Source of the DNA: SABY01 sp964593705
Lineage (GTDB): Bacteria; Bacteroidota; Bacteroidia; Bacteroidales; 4484-276
NCBI GenBank assembly: GCA_964593705.1
Contig: CAZQIV010000003.1
Coordinates: 51,872-115,871 of the forward strand
Direction of reading: 5' to 3'
DNA: 64,000 nt
This document shows positions 45,631 to 55,221 of this stretch, piece by piece (the first letter of the stretch is position 1; each line of letters begins with the position of its first letter). The notes beneath the pieces were generated by a model, which was given only the letters and a program-made list of their open reading frames with translations, was not told the origin of the DNA and made no database searches. The translations under genes were made by a program, and so were the position numbers.

Positions 45631-47569
45631 TTGCCGGAACCAATTTGTTTTCAATCATCCGCTTGTTGTATTGCTGAATGTAAGCCTTCAGTAATTTTCC
45701 CATTTGTTCAACTTTTTTAATTTGTTTATTTTTTAAGTTATGCTGCAACAAAGGGTCATCTTTAAAATTATACAATGCAGTGGCTTTTTCTCCATCGAAA
45801 TGTAGGGCAAAATTTTGTTGAATAATTTGATACGACCCGCTGGTATAATTTACAGCAAAGGAATTTTCATCATTGCAAAACAAGTCATTACCAAAGGCAA
45901 CAAAGGGGTTTTTATAGTTTAACAATCCAAGAACCGAAGGCATAATATCAACCTGTGCAGCAGTTTTTCCTTTTGGAGTTTCCAAATCGAGCCCGGGCAT
46001 AAAAAAGATTAGCGGAATCTGATACATCCCAACCCTGGTACTATATTTATCGAGATATGACTCGGAAGTATGATCGGCGGTGATTACAAAAATAGTTTCA
46101 TCATACCAGGAAAGTTTAGATGCTTTTTGAAAAAATTTCCCAAGGGAATAATCGGCATACATAATTGCTTTTTGAATTTCCAGATTTCCATCCCTGAATT
46201 TTCCTTTGTATTTTTCGGGAATTGTATAGGGATGGTGAGATGACAAGGAGAAAAAAGTAGCAAAAAAAGGCTCGGGTGTTTTGGTAAGATTATCAGCAAA
46301 ATAATTATAAAAGGGTTCATCAAAAATCCCCCAGTTCCCATCGTAATCTTTATCGTTGTTATACTCGAAGCGTCCATAATACTTTTGAAAACCCGCGATA
46401 TCGGCAAATCCGTCAAAATCCATAGTGCCATTCGTACCTCCATGATAAAAAGCCGTATTGTAGCCTTTTTCATTCAGCAGGCTTGCAAGGGTATTGATTT
46501 CGTTTCCGGCATAAGCCGAATTAATATATGGCCAGTCCATTAAGCCGGGAAGAGATGATACAATGGAAGGAATCCCCTCGATTGATTGCTTTCCGTTGGC
46601 ATAGCCCTGAAAAGCTACAGCATGGTCAATCAGCGAATCAAGAAAGGGTGTGAAGCCGGGGTAGTTATTCTTGTTTCGATTAAAGGCACCAATATGTTCG
46701 CTCGACAAACTTTCGATAATTAGAACAACAACATTTTTAGAATTGAAAATTGCCTTTTCCGCTGCAACGGAATCTTTATTATAAACGGGATTAAATATTG
46801 CTTTACACTCTGCTCCGGGAAAATAATTTTTCCTTTGCAACCTATCCATGTTGAGTGTCTTAATAATGGTAAAAGGTGTATTCAACACGAAGGCTGAATT
46901 TTGTGCATCAGAAACTTTTCCGGCAGTTATGATATTTATGGGCTTTAGTTGAAAGCCCCCACGAATACCAACTATTATTGCTGCCATTAAAATAATGAAA
47001 GCAAAGAACTGATATCCAAGATTTGTATATTTTGTTAATTGTTTCTTCCGGGGGCGGTACTTTACCCGGCGGCATAAAATCACCAGTAGTACTGCAAAGA
47101 AGAGAAAGGAAAGCTGATAGAACCAGTAATCTTTTATAAATTGCGGCATAAGGCCAACAACATCCACATCTTCGGAGGCATAAGCAAATATGTCGCCGGT
47201 CATTCTTTTTTGGGTAAACCTGAAATAAACCAAATCCATAAAATTGGCCATCAAACCCATAATATTGGCAGTATAGAAAATAAAGCCTGCCATCCCACGC
47301 CAAACTTTCGTTCTTCTCAAAGGTATTGGCAAAGCCATTAAAATAATAAAAGGCGCATTAAGCATCATCAAAGCTGAAACATCGAAGCGTAGTCCAAAAA
47401 TTAGAATTCTTACAACTTCGGCAAATGAGAGGTGGGGAAAGTAATTGAGGTTGAACAAATAGAAAAAAAGCCTGCTAAACCAAAACAACAGGAGCGCAAC
47501 GCCTAAGCGGTAAAGTATTACACGGTAGTAGTTGAGTTCTAAAATTTTTTCAAAAGGTGCTTTCTGCAT
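45611..47569 (-). CDS. LTA-synthase-like membrane phosphoethanolamine/phosphoglycerol transferase
   Basis: A 652-aa protein with five N-terminal transmembrane helices (about 15-35, 48-70, 85-105, 130-150 and 165-190), then an extracytoplasmic alkaline-phosphatase-fold domain. It has NVVVLIIESLSSEH (metal site), the nucleophile region GKQSIEGIPSI, and ITADHTSE with Asp-His metal ligands. LtaS-type enzymes transfer phosphoglycerol from phosphatidylglycerol; in Gram-negatives relatives decorate glucans or lipid A. Its stop lies within the start of the lipid kinase gene. Confidence 0.88.
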   Translation of the reverse strand: MQKAPFEKILELNYYRVILYRLGVALLLFWFSRLFFYLFNLNYFPHLSFAEVVRILIFGLRFDVSALMMLNAPFIILMALPIPLRRTKVWRGMAGFIFYTANIMGLMANFMDLVYFRFTQKRMTGDIFAYASEDVDVVGLMPQFIKDYWFYQLSFLFFAVLLVILCRRVKYRPRKKQLTKYTNLGYQFFAFIILMAAIIVGIRGGFQLKPINIITAGKVSDAQNSAFVLNTPFTIIKTLNMDRLQRKNYFPGAECKAIFNPVYNKDSVAAEKAIFNSKNVVVLIIESLSSEHIGAFNRNKNNYPGFTPFLDSLIDHAVAFQGYANGKQSIEGIPSIVSSLPGLMDWPYINSAYAGNEINTLASLLNEKGYNTAFYHGGTNGTMDFDGFADIAGFQKYYGRFEYNNDKDYDGNWGIFDEPFYNYFADNLTKTPEPFFATFFSLSSHHPYTIPEKYKGKFRDGNLEIQKAIMYADYSLGKFFQKASKLSWYDETIFVITADHTSESYLDKYSTRVGMYQIPLIFFMPGLDLETPKGKTAAQVDIMPSVLGLLNYKNPFVAFGNDLFCNDENSFAVNYTSGSYQIIQQNFALHFDGEKATALYNFKDDPLLQHNLKNKQIKKVEQMGKLLKAYIQQYNKRMIENKLVPANDDHSE

Positions 47570-47702
47570 ATCTGCTCATATCGCTAAAATGCGCAAAAAT
47601 AATCCTTTTTGGCATGGTGGCTTTTTTCCCGGGCAACTTTTGCCTTAATTAGTACTCATCATTTTAGTAATTTTTCCCGCAGATTTCGCTGATTAACAAT
47701 CG

Positions 47703-48776
47703 CTATTCTGCAACAACCTTACCGATATAACTTGAGCTCATAATTGCCAATATTCCCATATATGATAAGGTAAAAGAAATTACATCGCCCACTTTATAGC
47801 CCTTTGTATTTTTATGAATATCCAAAACAATCATATCAGAACTTGCACCCGACAATTCAACATTGGCATCATCGGGAGTTAGGTGTTGCAGATCAATATC
47901 CAGTAATCCAACATCAATTATTGCCCTGTGGGAGGACTTTCCATAATCTGCTCCATCAATTTCGGGAGATTCACCGGCTACATTTGTTCCAATTTCTCCA
48001 TACGGAACTTTGGGTTTATTATAAAGCTCAATGATCTCGGCGTGCAGCCTGAATACATCTCCATACATTCCTTTTATGATTTTTTCTTCAAACAGATCTA
48101 TTCCACGAAACAGCGTTTCACCAACACGGAAATGATTCACACCTTTAGGAATCATTTTTTTAAAGATCAGTGGAATTGTCACTGACGAACCTCCGGTAAC
48201 CCATTGGATTTTCTTATTGAATTTTGCCTCAATAAGTTGTTTGTATAAACTTAGCTGAATCATTTTATCATGGGTTGGCATAATGCCATTCAGGCAGTTC
48301 AGGTTAGCGCCTATTCCAATAACTTCGATATTGGGCAATTCGAAAATCCGGGCGTAAAAATTCATCAAATTCTCGCCCATCACTCCTTCCCTCAAATCGC
48401 CCATTTCGATCATTATAACCACTTTGTGTATTTTCTCTTGCTTAACAGCTTCTGCCGAAATCAATTTCATGGTTTCAAAGCTGGTATTGAAACTAACATC
48501 AGCATATTTTACCAGTGAGGGTATCGATCGCTTTGCCGGCGGTTTTATATAAACAGTCTGAACTTTGGGAGCCATTGCTTTGATGGTTTTCAAATTGCTG
48601 ATTCTTGAATCGTGGGCTTCTTTTACACCCATATCGAGAACTTCCCATAAAAAGGCCTTGTTGCCGCAAAGCAATTTTGTAACCACACCCCATTCTATAT
48701 GATGTTTACTAAAAACCCTATTGAGGAATTTAAAATTATGCCTCAGCTTTTTTTTGTTTAATTCTATGTAAGCCAT
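47703..48776 (-). CDS. Alanine-racemase-fold PLP enzyme (ornithine/amino-acid racemase family)
   Basis: A 357-aa fold-type III PLP enzyme. The PLP lysine is K34 in GVVTKLLCG, followed by EAHDSRISNLK, the substrate-region MGDLREGVM and HFRVGETLFRG. It matches the YhfX/OrrA-like branch rather than alanine racemase proper. It lies 122 bp from the true alr gene on the same strand, so the two probably arose as functional neighbours, not as recent duplicates (little identity). Substrate not known. Confidence 0.85.
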   Translation of the reverse strand: MAYIELNKKKLRHNFKFLNRVFSKHHIEWGVVTKLLCGNKAFLWEVLDMGVKEAHDSRISNLKTIKAMAPKVQTVYIKPPAKRSIPSLVKYADVSFNTSFETMKLISAEAVKQEKIHKVVIMIEMGDLREGVMGENLMNFYARIFELPNIEVIGIGANLNCLNGIMPTHDKMIQLSLYKQLIEAKFNKKIQWVTGGSSVTIPLIFKKMIPKGVNHFRVGETLFRGIDLFEEKIIKGMYGDVFRLHAEIIELYNKPKVPYGEIGTNVAGESPEIDGADYGKSSHRAIIDVGLLDIDLQHLTPDDANVELSGASSDMIVLDIHKNTKGYKVGDVISFTLSYMGILAIMSSSYIGKVVAE

Positions 48777-48898
48777 TACAATTTATTTTTATTCTGGTCT
48801 GCAAAACATCTCATTTAACACATAGTTCCTGCAAGAAAACGCACAAATTCGATTATTATCCTTTTGTTTAACCGAAACAGATACAAATCATAACTCGA

Positions 48899-50050
48899 TT
48901 ATTCAACCACGAAACGCGGAATATTACCCGGAAGTCGTGCCAACAATTCATAGTTCATCTGGTCGCTGAATTCAACAAAAGAACCCACAGTAATTTCATT
49001 CTCGCCCTGCTTTCCTATAAATACTACTTCATCTCCAATTTCCACTCCATCAATTCCCGAAATATTAGCAATGAGCATATTCATATTTACCATACCAATC
49101 ACGCCAACACGCTGACCGTGGATAAGCACCCGCCCCTGATTGCTCAACGAGCGACTATAGCCGTGAGAATAGCCCGTTGGAATAACTGCAATACGCATGT
49201 TGCTTTTAGCAAGATACGTTGTGCCATAACTTACAAATTCCCCCACATTAACACTTTTCGTACTCATAACAGTGCTTTTCCAGCTTATCACCCGGTTTAG
49301 CGGATCATCTTTTACGTGCTTTCCGTGTGTAAAGTTCAAAAAAGTTTCGGGGCTGGGCCAAAAACCGTATTGTAAAATCCCAACCCTCACCATATCCATT
49401 CTCGTCTGGGGATACGCAATCGAAGCGGCTGAACAAGCGGTATGTTTATATTCGGGAACAATCTCCTGCTTTGCTAACCATTTATCTTTCCGGTTAAACT
49501 TTTGAATCTGACTTTTAATTCTGACGTAATTTGAAATACTTTCGGCGCCTGCATAATGTGTACAAACCCCACGAATTTTAAGCAAATCCCGGTTATCATT
49601 TATAAGCTTCACTACTTTTTTCAATTCAATATTATTAAGGCCGGTACGGTTCATTCCGGTTTCAATTTCAAGATGTATTAATGCGCTCTTTTTGATCTTT
49701 TTCGCTGCGCTTAAAATATCAATCAAAACACCAGGCTCAAAAACATAAAACTCAATCCCGTTATTTATCCCCCATTCCATATCGTCAGGATGTGTCCAGC
49801 CCATCACCATAATATCAGCATGGTTTTTTAATGAGCGCTTAACTAATAAAGCCTCATCCATGCTAAAAACCGAAAAATGGTCGATACCGAATGATTCAAC
49901 CAGTGGTGCAAACTGAGTTATCCCATGGCCATAAGCATTTGCTTTTACAACCGATGATATCCGAACATGTTCGCCATATTGTTGCTTTAAAAATTCAAAA
50001 TTGTTTTGCAGGGCTGATTTACTAATTTCGATGTAGGATGGATATTTCAT
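48899..50050 (-). CDS. alr: Alanine racemase
   Basis: A 383-aa alanine racemase making D-alanine for peptidoglycan. The PLP lysine is K36 in SVVKANAYGHG. The second catalytic base is the tyrosine of FVSYGTTYLAK, and AVIPTGYSHGYSR and MVNMNM are typical C-terminal beta-domain motifs. The start ATG shares one base with the TAA stop of the upstream GNAT gene, so the two are translationally linked. Confidence 0.94.
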   Translation of the reverse strand: MKYPSYIEISKSALQNNFEFLKQQYGEHVRISSVVKANAYGHGITQFAPLVESFGIDHFSVFSMDEALLVKRSLKNHADIMVMGWTHPDDMEWGINNGIEFYVFEPGVLIDILSAAKKIKKSALIHLEIETGMNRTGLNNIELKKVVKLINDNRDLLKIRGVCTHYAGAESISNYVRIKSQIQKFNRKDKWLAKQEIVPEYKHTACSAASIAYPQTRMDMVRVGILQYGFWPSPETFLNFTHGKHVKDDPLNRVISWKSTVMSTKSVNVGEFVSYGTTYLAKSNMRIAVIPTGYSHGYSRSLSNQGRVLIHGQRVGVIGMVNMNMLIANISGIDGVEIGDEVVFIGKQGENEITVGSFVEFSDQMNYELLARLPGNIPRFVVE

Positions 50051-50541
50051 TAATTTCTACTTTCGATGGCTTTGCCTTTTAACTTTTTGGATGGGGAATC
50101 ATTGGTGTAATATCTCATTTCGAGATAAGGGTTTACAAAACCCATTTTTTTATACAGGAAGTTGGCAGGGTTATCCTCTTCAACATGCAGGGCAATATCA
50201 CCTTTGGCCAGCTGCATGGCACGTTCCATCAGTTTCCTGCCCAATCCTTTACCTCTGTGATTTGCATGAACTGCAATGTAAACAAGTATATTTTCAGGAA
50301 TATAACCTTGCATTCCGGTTTTGTTCATTACTACAACGCCACTGATTTCATCGTCTTCTTTGGTTTGCAAAATAAACCCTCCGGCTAAAGGATTGGTGTT
50401 CATTGCATAGTCGATTGCTTTTTCAATATACTCTTTTTTGTCTCCATATTCATCAAGATGATTAAACAAAAAATCAACTAAATCCGACTTTTCCTTCATG
50501 GTTAGAAATTCAACCTGGTTAAAAACTTTTTCTTTCATCAT
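50050..50541 (-). CDS. GNAT-family N-acetyltransferase
   Basis: A 163-aa acetyltransferase. The acetyl-CoA pocket is seen in ILVYIAVHANHRGKGLGRKLMERAM (positions about 84-107) and the ALHVEEDNPANFLYKKMGF signature follows. Substrate unknown. It precedes alr with a 1-bp overlap, and it is divergent in position from MarR by about 180 bp. Two adjacent ATG codons (50541 and 50538) are possible. Confidence 0.85.
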   Translation of the reverse strand: MMKEKVFNQVEFLTMKEKSDLVDFLFNHLDEYGDKKEYIEKAIDYAMNTNPLAGGFILQTKEDDEISGVVVMNKTGMQGYIPENILVYIAVHANHRGKGLGRKLMERAMQLAKGDIALHVEEDNPANFLYKKMGFVNPYLEMRYYTNDSPSKKLKGKAIESRN

Positions 50542-50740
50542 AGTAAAAAACTATATTTTAGTTTGTATAGAAACAAAAATACATAAAATTGTGGGTTGAC
50601 TGTTATAAAACCATATTTTATAAATTTTCTGATGTATTGAAAAAAAATTTTAAGTTAAGTAATGCAAGCTTACAAATGTGATTTCAGTTTCAAATTAGCA
50701 TGTTATAACAGGTTCATAAACTACAGTTTATTCAAAGCAC

Positions 50741-51220
50741 CTAATTTGATTCAATGGGTTCTTCGATTGTTAAAAGAGGTGAGGCATCCGTATTATCAAT
50801 ATCCAGGCATCCAATCAATACTTTTAATGAATTATCCATTTCCGTTAAGGTCTTTTCAGGAAGGCCCGGGAGCTTTTTCGCCAACTGCTGATGCATTAAA
50901 TCCGGCGATTTTTCGAGCAGCTTAAATCCATTGGATGTAAGCGAAATAAAGGTAACCCGCTTGTCGCCCGACTTTGGCAAACGTGCCACGAGGTTCTTTT
51001 TTTCAAGCCGGCTTACTATGCCGGTTACCGTGCTTGAATTAAGGTTTAGATAGTCAGCCACATCTTTGTGCGTAGCTTTAAAATCATTTTTTTCAAATAG
51101 CAATTGCAAACAAAGTAACTGTGGAATACTGATCCCAAACTCTTTTTGAATTCTTTTGGATTCAAGGTTTAATGCCCTTACTATTTTACGAATATGAATT
51201 AATATTTCGGTATAGTTCAT
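50741..51220 (-). CDS. MarR-family transcriptional regulator
   Basis: A 159-aa winged-helix repressor. The recognition region lies at about 35-100 (QLLCLQLLFEKNDFKATHKDVADYLNL, then the wing KNLVARLPKSGDKRVTFISLT). The ATG at 51220 (MNYTEILIHIRK) is preferred to one 36 bp upstream. It lies 250 bp from the flavin reductase-rubredoxin gene on the same strand, with a repeat element between. Regulation of that gene is possible but unproven. Confidence 0.88.
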   Translation of the reverse strand: MNYTEILIHIRKIVRALNLESKRIQKEFGISIPQLLCLQLLFEKNDFKATHKDVADYLNLNSSTVTGIVSRLEKKNLVARLPKSGDKRVTFISLTSNGFKLLEKSPDLMHQQLAKKLPGLPEKTLTEMDNSLKVLIGCLDIDNTDASPLLTIEEPIESN

Positions 51221-51333
51221 ATAGCCTATTTGTATTTTTTTTGTAAAAATAATCATTTCAAAATATTTGTAAAGATAATTAGTTTGTATTGAAATTATTT
51301 TAGTGATTCAAGGCTTTACTTTCTTTATAAATG

Positions 51334-51463
51334 AGTTTAGTCTAAAAACCCCAAACTACTGATTTTTAGTCCTTTTTACCCCAATCCGTCAGCTGACGGA
51401 AGCAGTACTAAAAATCAGTAGTTTTGGAAAGTCCCCTTCAGGGGATTTAGGGGTTTTGAGGCT
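51334..51463. repeat. 140-bp palindromic element, reverse copy
   Basis: The reverse complement of 18689-18829 with a handful of differences. The centre is CGTCAGCTGACG, and the outer ends are agtttagtctaaaaacccc and ggggttttgaggc. Confidence 0.85.
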
Positions 51464-51468
51464 TTTTT

Positions 51469-52212
51469 TTATTCATAAAGTATAAAATCTTCTTTTGAAA
51501 CCCCGCAAATTGGGCAGGTCCAGTCGTCAGGAATATCTTCAAAGGCAGTCCCGGGAGCTATCCCTGCCGGGGGATCACCCTCGGCCGGATCGTAAATATG
51601 GCCACATATTGTGCAGCGATATTTTTTCATTTCCCCGGCATTTTTTTTCGATTGGGTTTCCTGTTTTAATTCATCAAGAATAGTTTCATCCTTTTCCAAC
51701 TTATTATCGGCAATATAGGTTGGTGAGTTGGCGGGCGAAACACCTTTTATTTCGCTGTGATAATGGGCGTAAGTAAGCGGTTCTTTTTCGTTATTAATAA
51801 TGTCCATGTCAACAACCCGGCCAACAAACATAACGTGAGTTCCAATTTCGATGATTTGCTCAACTTCACATTCGTAAAAAGCAATACAGTTTTCAGTAAC
51901 AATCGGAGCGCCGGTTTTCCCGATTTTATATTTCACATTATCAAACTTGTTCATCTCTCTCCCGCTTTTAAATCCCCAGGAGCCCATAAAATCCAGGGAC
52001 ACATCTTTTTGAAGCGCCGAAACAGCAAACACTTTGCTTTTCCTGATGTAATCGGTGGTTAGATTATTTTTATGACTGGCTACCGTAATCCTGGAGGGCT
52101 CGGCAGTAATCTGAAATACAGTATTCGAAATATGGCCATTGTACTTTTCCCCGTCTTTCGAACTCAAAATATACAAGCCATAAGTTAATTTAAAGAATGC
52201 TTCATAGTTCAT
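51469..52212 (-). CDS. Flavin reductase-rubredoxin fusion
   Basis: A 247-aa protein with an N-terminal FMN-binding flavin reductase domain (about 1-165, SRITVASHKNNLTTDYI, GSWGFKSGREMNKFD), a linker, and a C-terminal rubredoxin (about 198-247) with Fe ligands C200, C203, C233 and C236 in two CxxC pairs. Fusions of this kind (high-molecular-weight rubredoxins) pass electrons from NAD(P)H to oxygen- or NO-detoxifying flavodiiron proteins in anaerobes. This suggests an anaerobic or microaerophilic host. Confidence 0.9.
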   Translation of the reverse strand: MNYEAFFKLTYGLYILSSKDGEKYNGHISNTVFQITAEPSRITVASHKNNLTTDYIRKSKVFAVSALQKDVSLDFMGSWGFKSGREMNKFDNVKYKIGKTGAPIVTENCIAFYECEVEQIIEIGTHVMFVGRVVDMDIINNEKEPLTYAHYHSEIKGVSPANSPTYIADNKLEKDETILDELKQETQSKKNAGEMKKYRCTICGHIYDPAEGDPPAGIAPGTAFEDIPDDWTCPICGVSKEDFILYE

Positions 52213-52253
52213 ATCATTTCAATTTTATTTGTTTATCGGTAAAAGTAAAAAAG

Positions 52254-53726
52254 TTATTGCTCTCTGGCCGTTCTTGTGGAATCATTAAGCCAAAATATTC
52301 CTAGTTCATATCTCCAGAAATCGAAATACCGAACGGAATCTGACATTTCATCAAGGTTAAAACCATTGCTTTTAAAAAACTCACCTGACGATCCTTCATT
52401 GGGTTCTTCAACAATTAAGCTTGGCTTGTATATTTTAAAAAATGTTTCGGGATCGGCATACTCACTCCAAACAGGTATTACTCTTGCTTTTGTTTTCCAT
52501 GTAATTGATGGAGCCCACACTCCGGCAATTGTTTTTTCATCCCAATCAAAATTCCTCAAATAGTTATTGGCGGCTTTTAATTCATAAGTCCTGCGCTGAT
52601 ACGATTCGTAACTATAAAAACCATTATAAAATAATGTGGCTGCCAGCATCGCCCACAGAATTACCCGGCTATATTTATTCAAATTAATAAATTGAAACAG
52701 CACTGCCGAGGTAAAAAATCCTGAAGCAACATAAAGGCCTAACAAGTATCGCTGCGGGAGGTAGGTCATCCCCAATTTATGAAATTCGATCAACAGCCAG
52801 GCAAGTCCAAAAATAATTACAAGCTGGTTTTTGATTTTAATCCGGGCTGTAAAAAACGAAGATACCCATAAAAATAAAGAAACAACTGAGCCAATTATTA
52901 ATGGATAATTTTCAGGTTTAAGGATAAAATAATGCAGATTAAAATCGAAGGTAAGATGAATCCGCTCCCAAACATCAAACCTTTGTTCGGTTTGTTCGAA
53001 CATGATAAAATCGAAAAATTCCTTATTTGGCAAATACCAGATCAAAAGGTAAATTATAACCAACAGCAACGAAAAAGCAGATACCCAAATCACATCCTTT
53101 ATTATATGTTTCATTGTTATTTCTCCTTTTGCCTGTCGCATAATATTATAAAAAAATATTGCCATTGGCGGGAGAACGATAAAATACAAAAACTGGATTT
53201 TCAAACTCCATGAAACAAAAACCATCAATGCCGATAAAAACATGAACTTCAGTTTTCCTGAATCAAAATATTTTGATAAAAAGATAAAACTCACCGGCAG
53301 CGATGAAATCGCCATCATTTCGGCCAGGGCGTAATGTGAGAAAAGAAAAACCCTGAATTGGGAAAATGAAAATATGAGTAAAAAAACTGTAAAGAGTTTC
53401 CATTTCCGAAATGAGGCCACGAAGAAAAAAGCCACACAAACCCAAACAATGGTCAGCAAGCGGGCAATAGAAAGGGATGCTCCAAAAAAATAAAACACCG
53501 GAACCTGGATAAGTGTTTGCAGCGGCCCCCTGATAAAGGTCGTGTTATCCTCCATCCCAAAATCGCCATAATAAATATAATTTCGGGCCTGAGCCGCGTA
53601 AAGCCCTTCATCGGTCCATGCCCCCATAGTATGCACATCAACCAAAGTGTCAGGGTCGGCAGTTAAAAATGGCAGGTGCAAAATGAAGAATAAAAAGATG
53701 AGGAAATAGGCCTGATTAAATTTCAT
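52254..53726 (-). CDS. Membrane glycosyltransferase (GT39/ArnT-like)
   Basis: A 490-aa protein with about 11 transmembrane helices. The early periplasmic loop carries ADPDTLVDVHTMGAWTDEGLYA; its acidic residues match the DE/E motif expected of ArnT/PMT-type GT-C enzymes, which use polyprenyl-linked sugars. The C-terminal ~90 residues (FDWDEKTIAGVWAPSITW) are extracytoplasmic. The start at 53726 (MKFNQAYFL) is chosen over an open upstream extension. It is the last minus-strand gene before the methyltransferase gene. Acceptor unknown. Confidence 0.8.
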   Translation of the reverse strand: MKFNQAYFLIFLFFILHLPFLTADPDTLVDVHTMGAWTDEGLYAAQARNYIYYGDFGMEDNTTFIRGPLQTLIQVPVFYFFGASLSIARLLTIVWVCVAFFFVASFRKWKLFTVFLLIFSFSQFRVFLFSHYALAEMMAISSLPVSFIFLSKYFDSGKLKFMFLSALMVFVSWSLKIQFLYFIVLPPMAIFFYNIMRQAKGEITMKHIIKDVIWVSAFSLLLVIIYLLIWYLPNKEFFDFIMFEQTEQRFDVWERIHLTFDFNLHYFILKPENYPLIIGSVVSLFLWVSSFFTARIKIKNQLVIIFGLAWLLIEFHKLGMTYLPQRYLLGLYVASGFFTSAVLFQFINLNKYSRVILWAMLAATLFYNGFYSYESYQRRTYELKAANNYLRNFDWDEKTIAGVWAPSITWKTKARVIPVWSEYADPETFFKIYKPSLIVEEPNEGSSGEFFKSNGFNLDEMSDSVRYFDFWRYELGIFWLNDSTRTAREQ

Positions 53727-53797
53727 ATTTGGAAATTGAAAAAACAAAACTAATGTAATTTGATAATGATTAATTTTGCTGTTGAATTAATACGCTT

Positions 53798-54973
53798 ATG
53801 ACAGATTCAACAACAATAGATCAGTTTCTCGGAATTATCAGGGAAAGCTATAATAAGGAATCCCTAATCAAAATTACTTTGGGGAAAACCAGAATAAAAG
53901 ATGCCGGGTTAAAAAATGTATTTATCAGGCCGGTATTGATCGGGCAGCAAAAATTATTGTCGTTTACCTATCGCAACAAAACCAACGATATTACAAAAAA
54001 CTACCCTCTTGAAGAAAGCCTGGAAAATATTAAATCGCTTCTCAAAGATCAATTTCTTCAGGCCAACCTTTTTGATCATAACAGGGATGTACAGCTAATG
54101 ATTAGTAAAAAGAGGAAAGTTTCACTAAAATCTTCAAAGCCATCTTCTCCGCTGTTTCAAACATTTTCGCACGATATAATAAAGAAACGATTCATCGAAC
54201 CCGAAGGCAAGCAGTATCTTCAGGATTTGGGAATTACAAACCAGAAATTTGGCGTAAACCCAAGTATGAGCAGCAAGTTCAGGCAGATTAATAAGTTTAT
54301 CGAAATTATCGACAGCACCATTCCCGAAAATATTTTGGAGGATAAATATTCTGTGGTGGATATGGGCTCAGGGAAAGGATACCTCACTTTTGCACTTTAC
54401 GACCATTTGACAAACAACCGGAAATTAGTTGCCGAAATCACAGGGGTTGAAATGAGGCAGGAACTTGTGGAAAAATGCACCCTTTTTGTAAAAAAATCGG
54501 ATTTTAAACAATTGACCTTTGTTAAAAGCAATATCCAGGATTTCGTGCTCGATAAAGTTGACATGCTAATTGCACTTCACGCCTGCGATACAGCTACCGA
54601 TGATGCCATTTACAAAGGAATTACCGCGGGTGTAACACACATAATCGTTGCGCCTTGTTGCCATAAGCAGGTAAGAAAATCGATGAACCCCGGCGAAACC
54701 CTGAAACCTATACTCAGGCATGGTGTCTATCTTGAACGGCAAGCCGAACTATTGACGGATGCAATTCGGGGCTTGATATTGGAATTGCATGGCTACAAAA
54801 TCAAAACTTTGGAATTTGTTTCATCAGAACACACACCAAAAAATGTAATGATTATTGCAACAAAATCAGACAAAATTGTTGATAAAGTTGGTATTACGGA
54901 ACAGATCAACCAAATTAAAAAAACCTTTGGTATTGAATTTCATCAACTTGAGCTCCTGCTTGAGAGTAATTAA
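53798..54973 (+). CDS. SAM-dependent methyltransferase (Methyltransf_32-like)
   Basis: A 391-aa Rossmann-fold methyltransferase. The SAM motif I is VVDMGSGKGYL (187-197), with HACDTATD (261-268) and the paired cysteines of APCCHKQ (about 286-291). These features match the METTL25-like Methyltransf_32 family, some members of which act on RNA or ribosomal proteins. The N-terminal ~120 residues are a separate basic domain. It is divergently placed from the GT39 gene and single. Confidence 0.82.
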   Translation: MTDSTTIDQFLGIIRESYNKESLIKITLGKTRIKDAGLKNVFIRPVLIGQQKLLSFTYRNKTNDITKNYPLEESLENIKSLLKDQFLQANLFDHNRDVQLMISKKRKVSLKSSKPSSPLFQTFSHDIIKKRFIEPEGKQYLQDLGITNQKFGVNPSMSSKFRQINKFIEIIDSTIPENILEDKYSVVDMGSGKGYLTFALYDHLTNNRKLVAEITGVEMRQELVEKCTLFVKKSDFKQLTFVKSNIQDFVLDKVDMLIALHACDTATDDAIYKGITAGVTHIIVAPCCHKQVRKSMNPGETLKPILRHGVYLERQAELLTDAIRGLILELHGYKIKTLEFVSSEHTPKNVMIIATKSDKIVDKVGITEQINQIKKTFGIEFHQLELLLESN

Positions 54974-55105
54974 TGTCTGTCTTTTTAGTAAGGTTTCCCG
55001 CAGATAACGCAGATTTTCGCAGAAAAAATCAGCGTTAATCAGCGAAATCTGCGGGAAATTTCCTGACCTCGGATAGAAATAGTTGACTTTATGGATACGC
55101 ACTAA
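54969..55105. repeat. Palindromic repeat, family C copy 2
   Basis: tgtctttttagtaaggtttcccgcaga ... tctgcgggaaatttcc ... atagttgactttatggata. The same ends as 44579-44717 around a different core (taacgcagattttcgcagaaaaaatcagcg). Confidence 0.8.
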
Positions 55106-55221
55106 TTAACAATTTGTTAATTCAGTTTTCATGAAATTTCCCCTGCATTGCTTTAACAGCCTGACCCCTCATAGCTTATCAACAATTGTTTATAAACACT
55201 CTTAATAAGCTGTGAATTACA

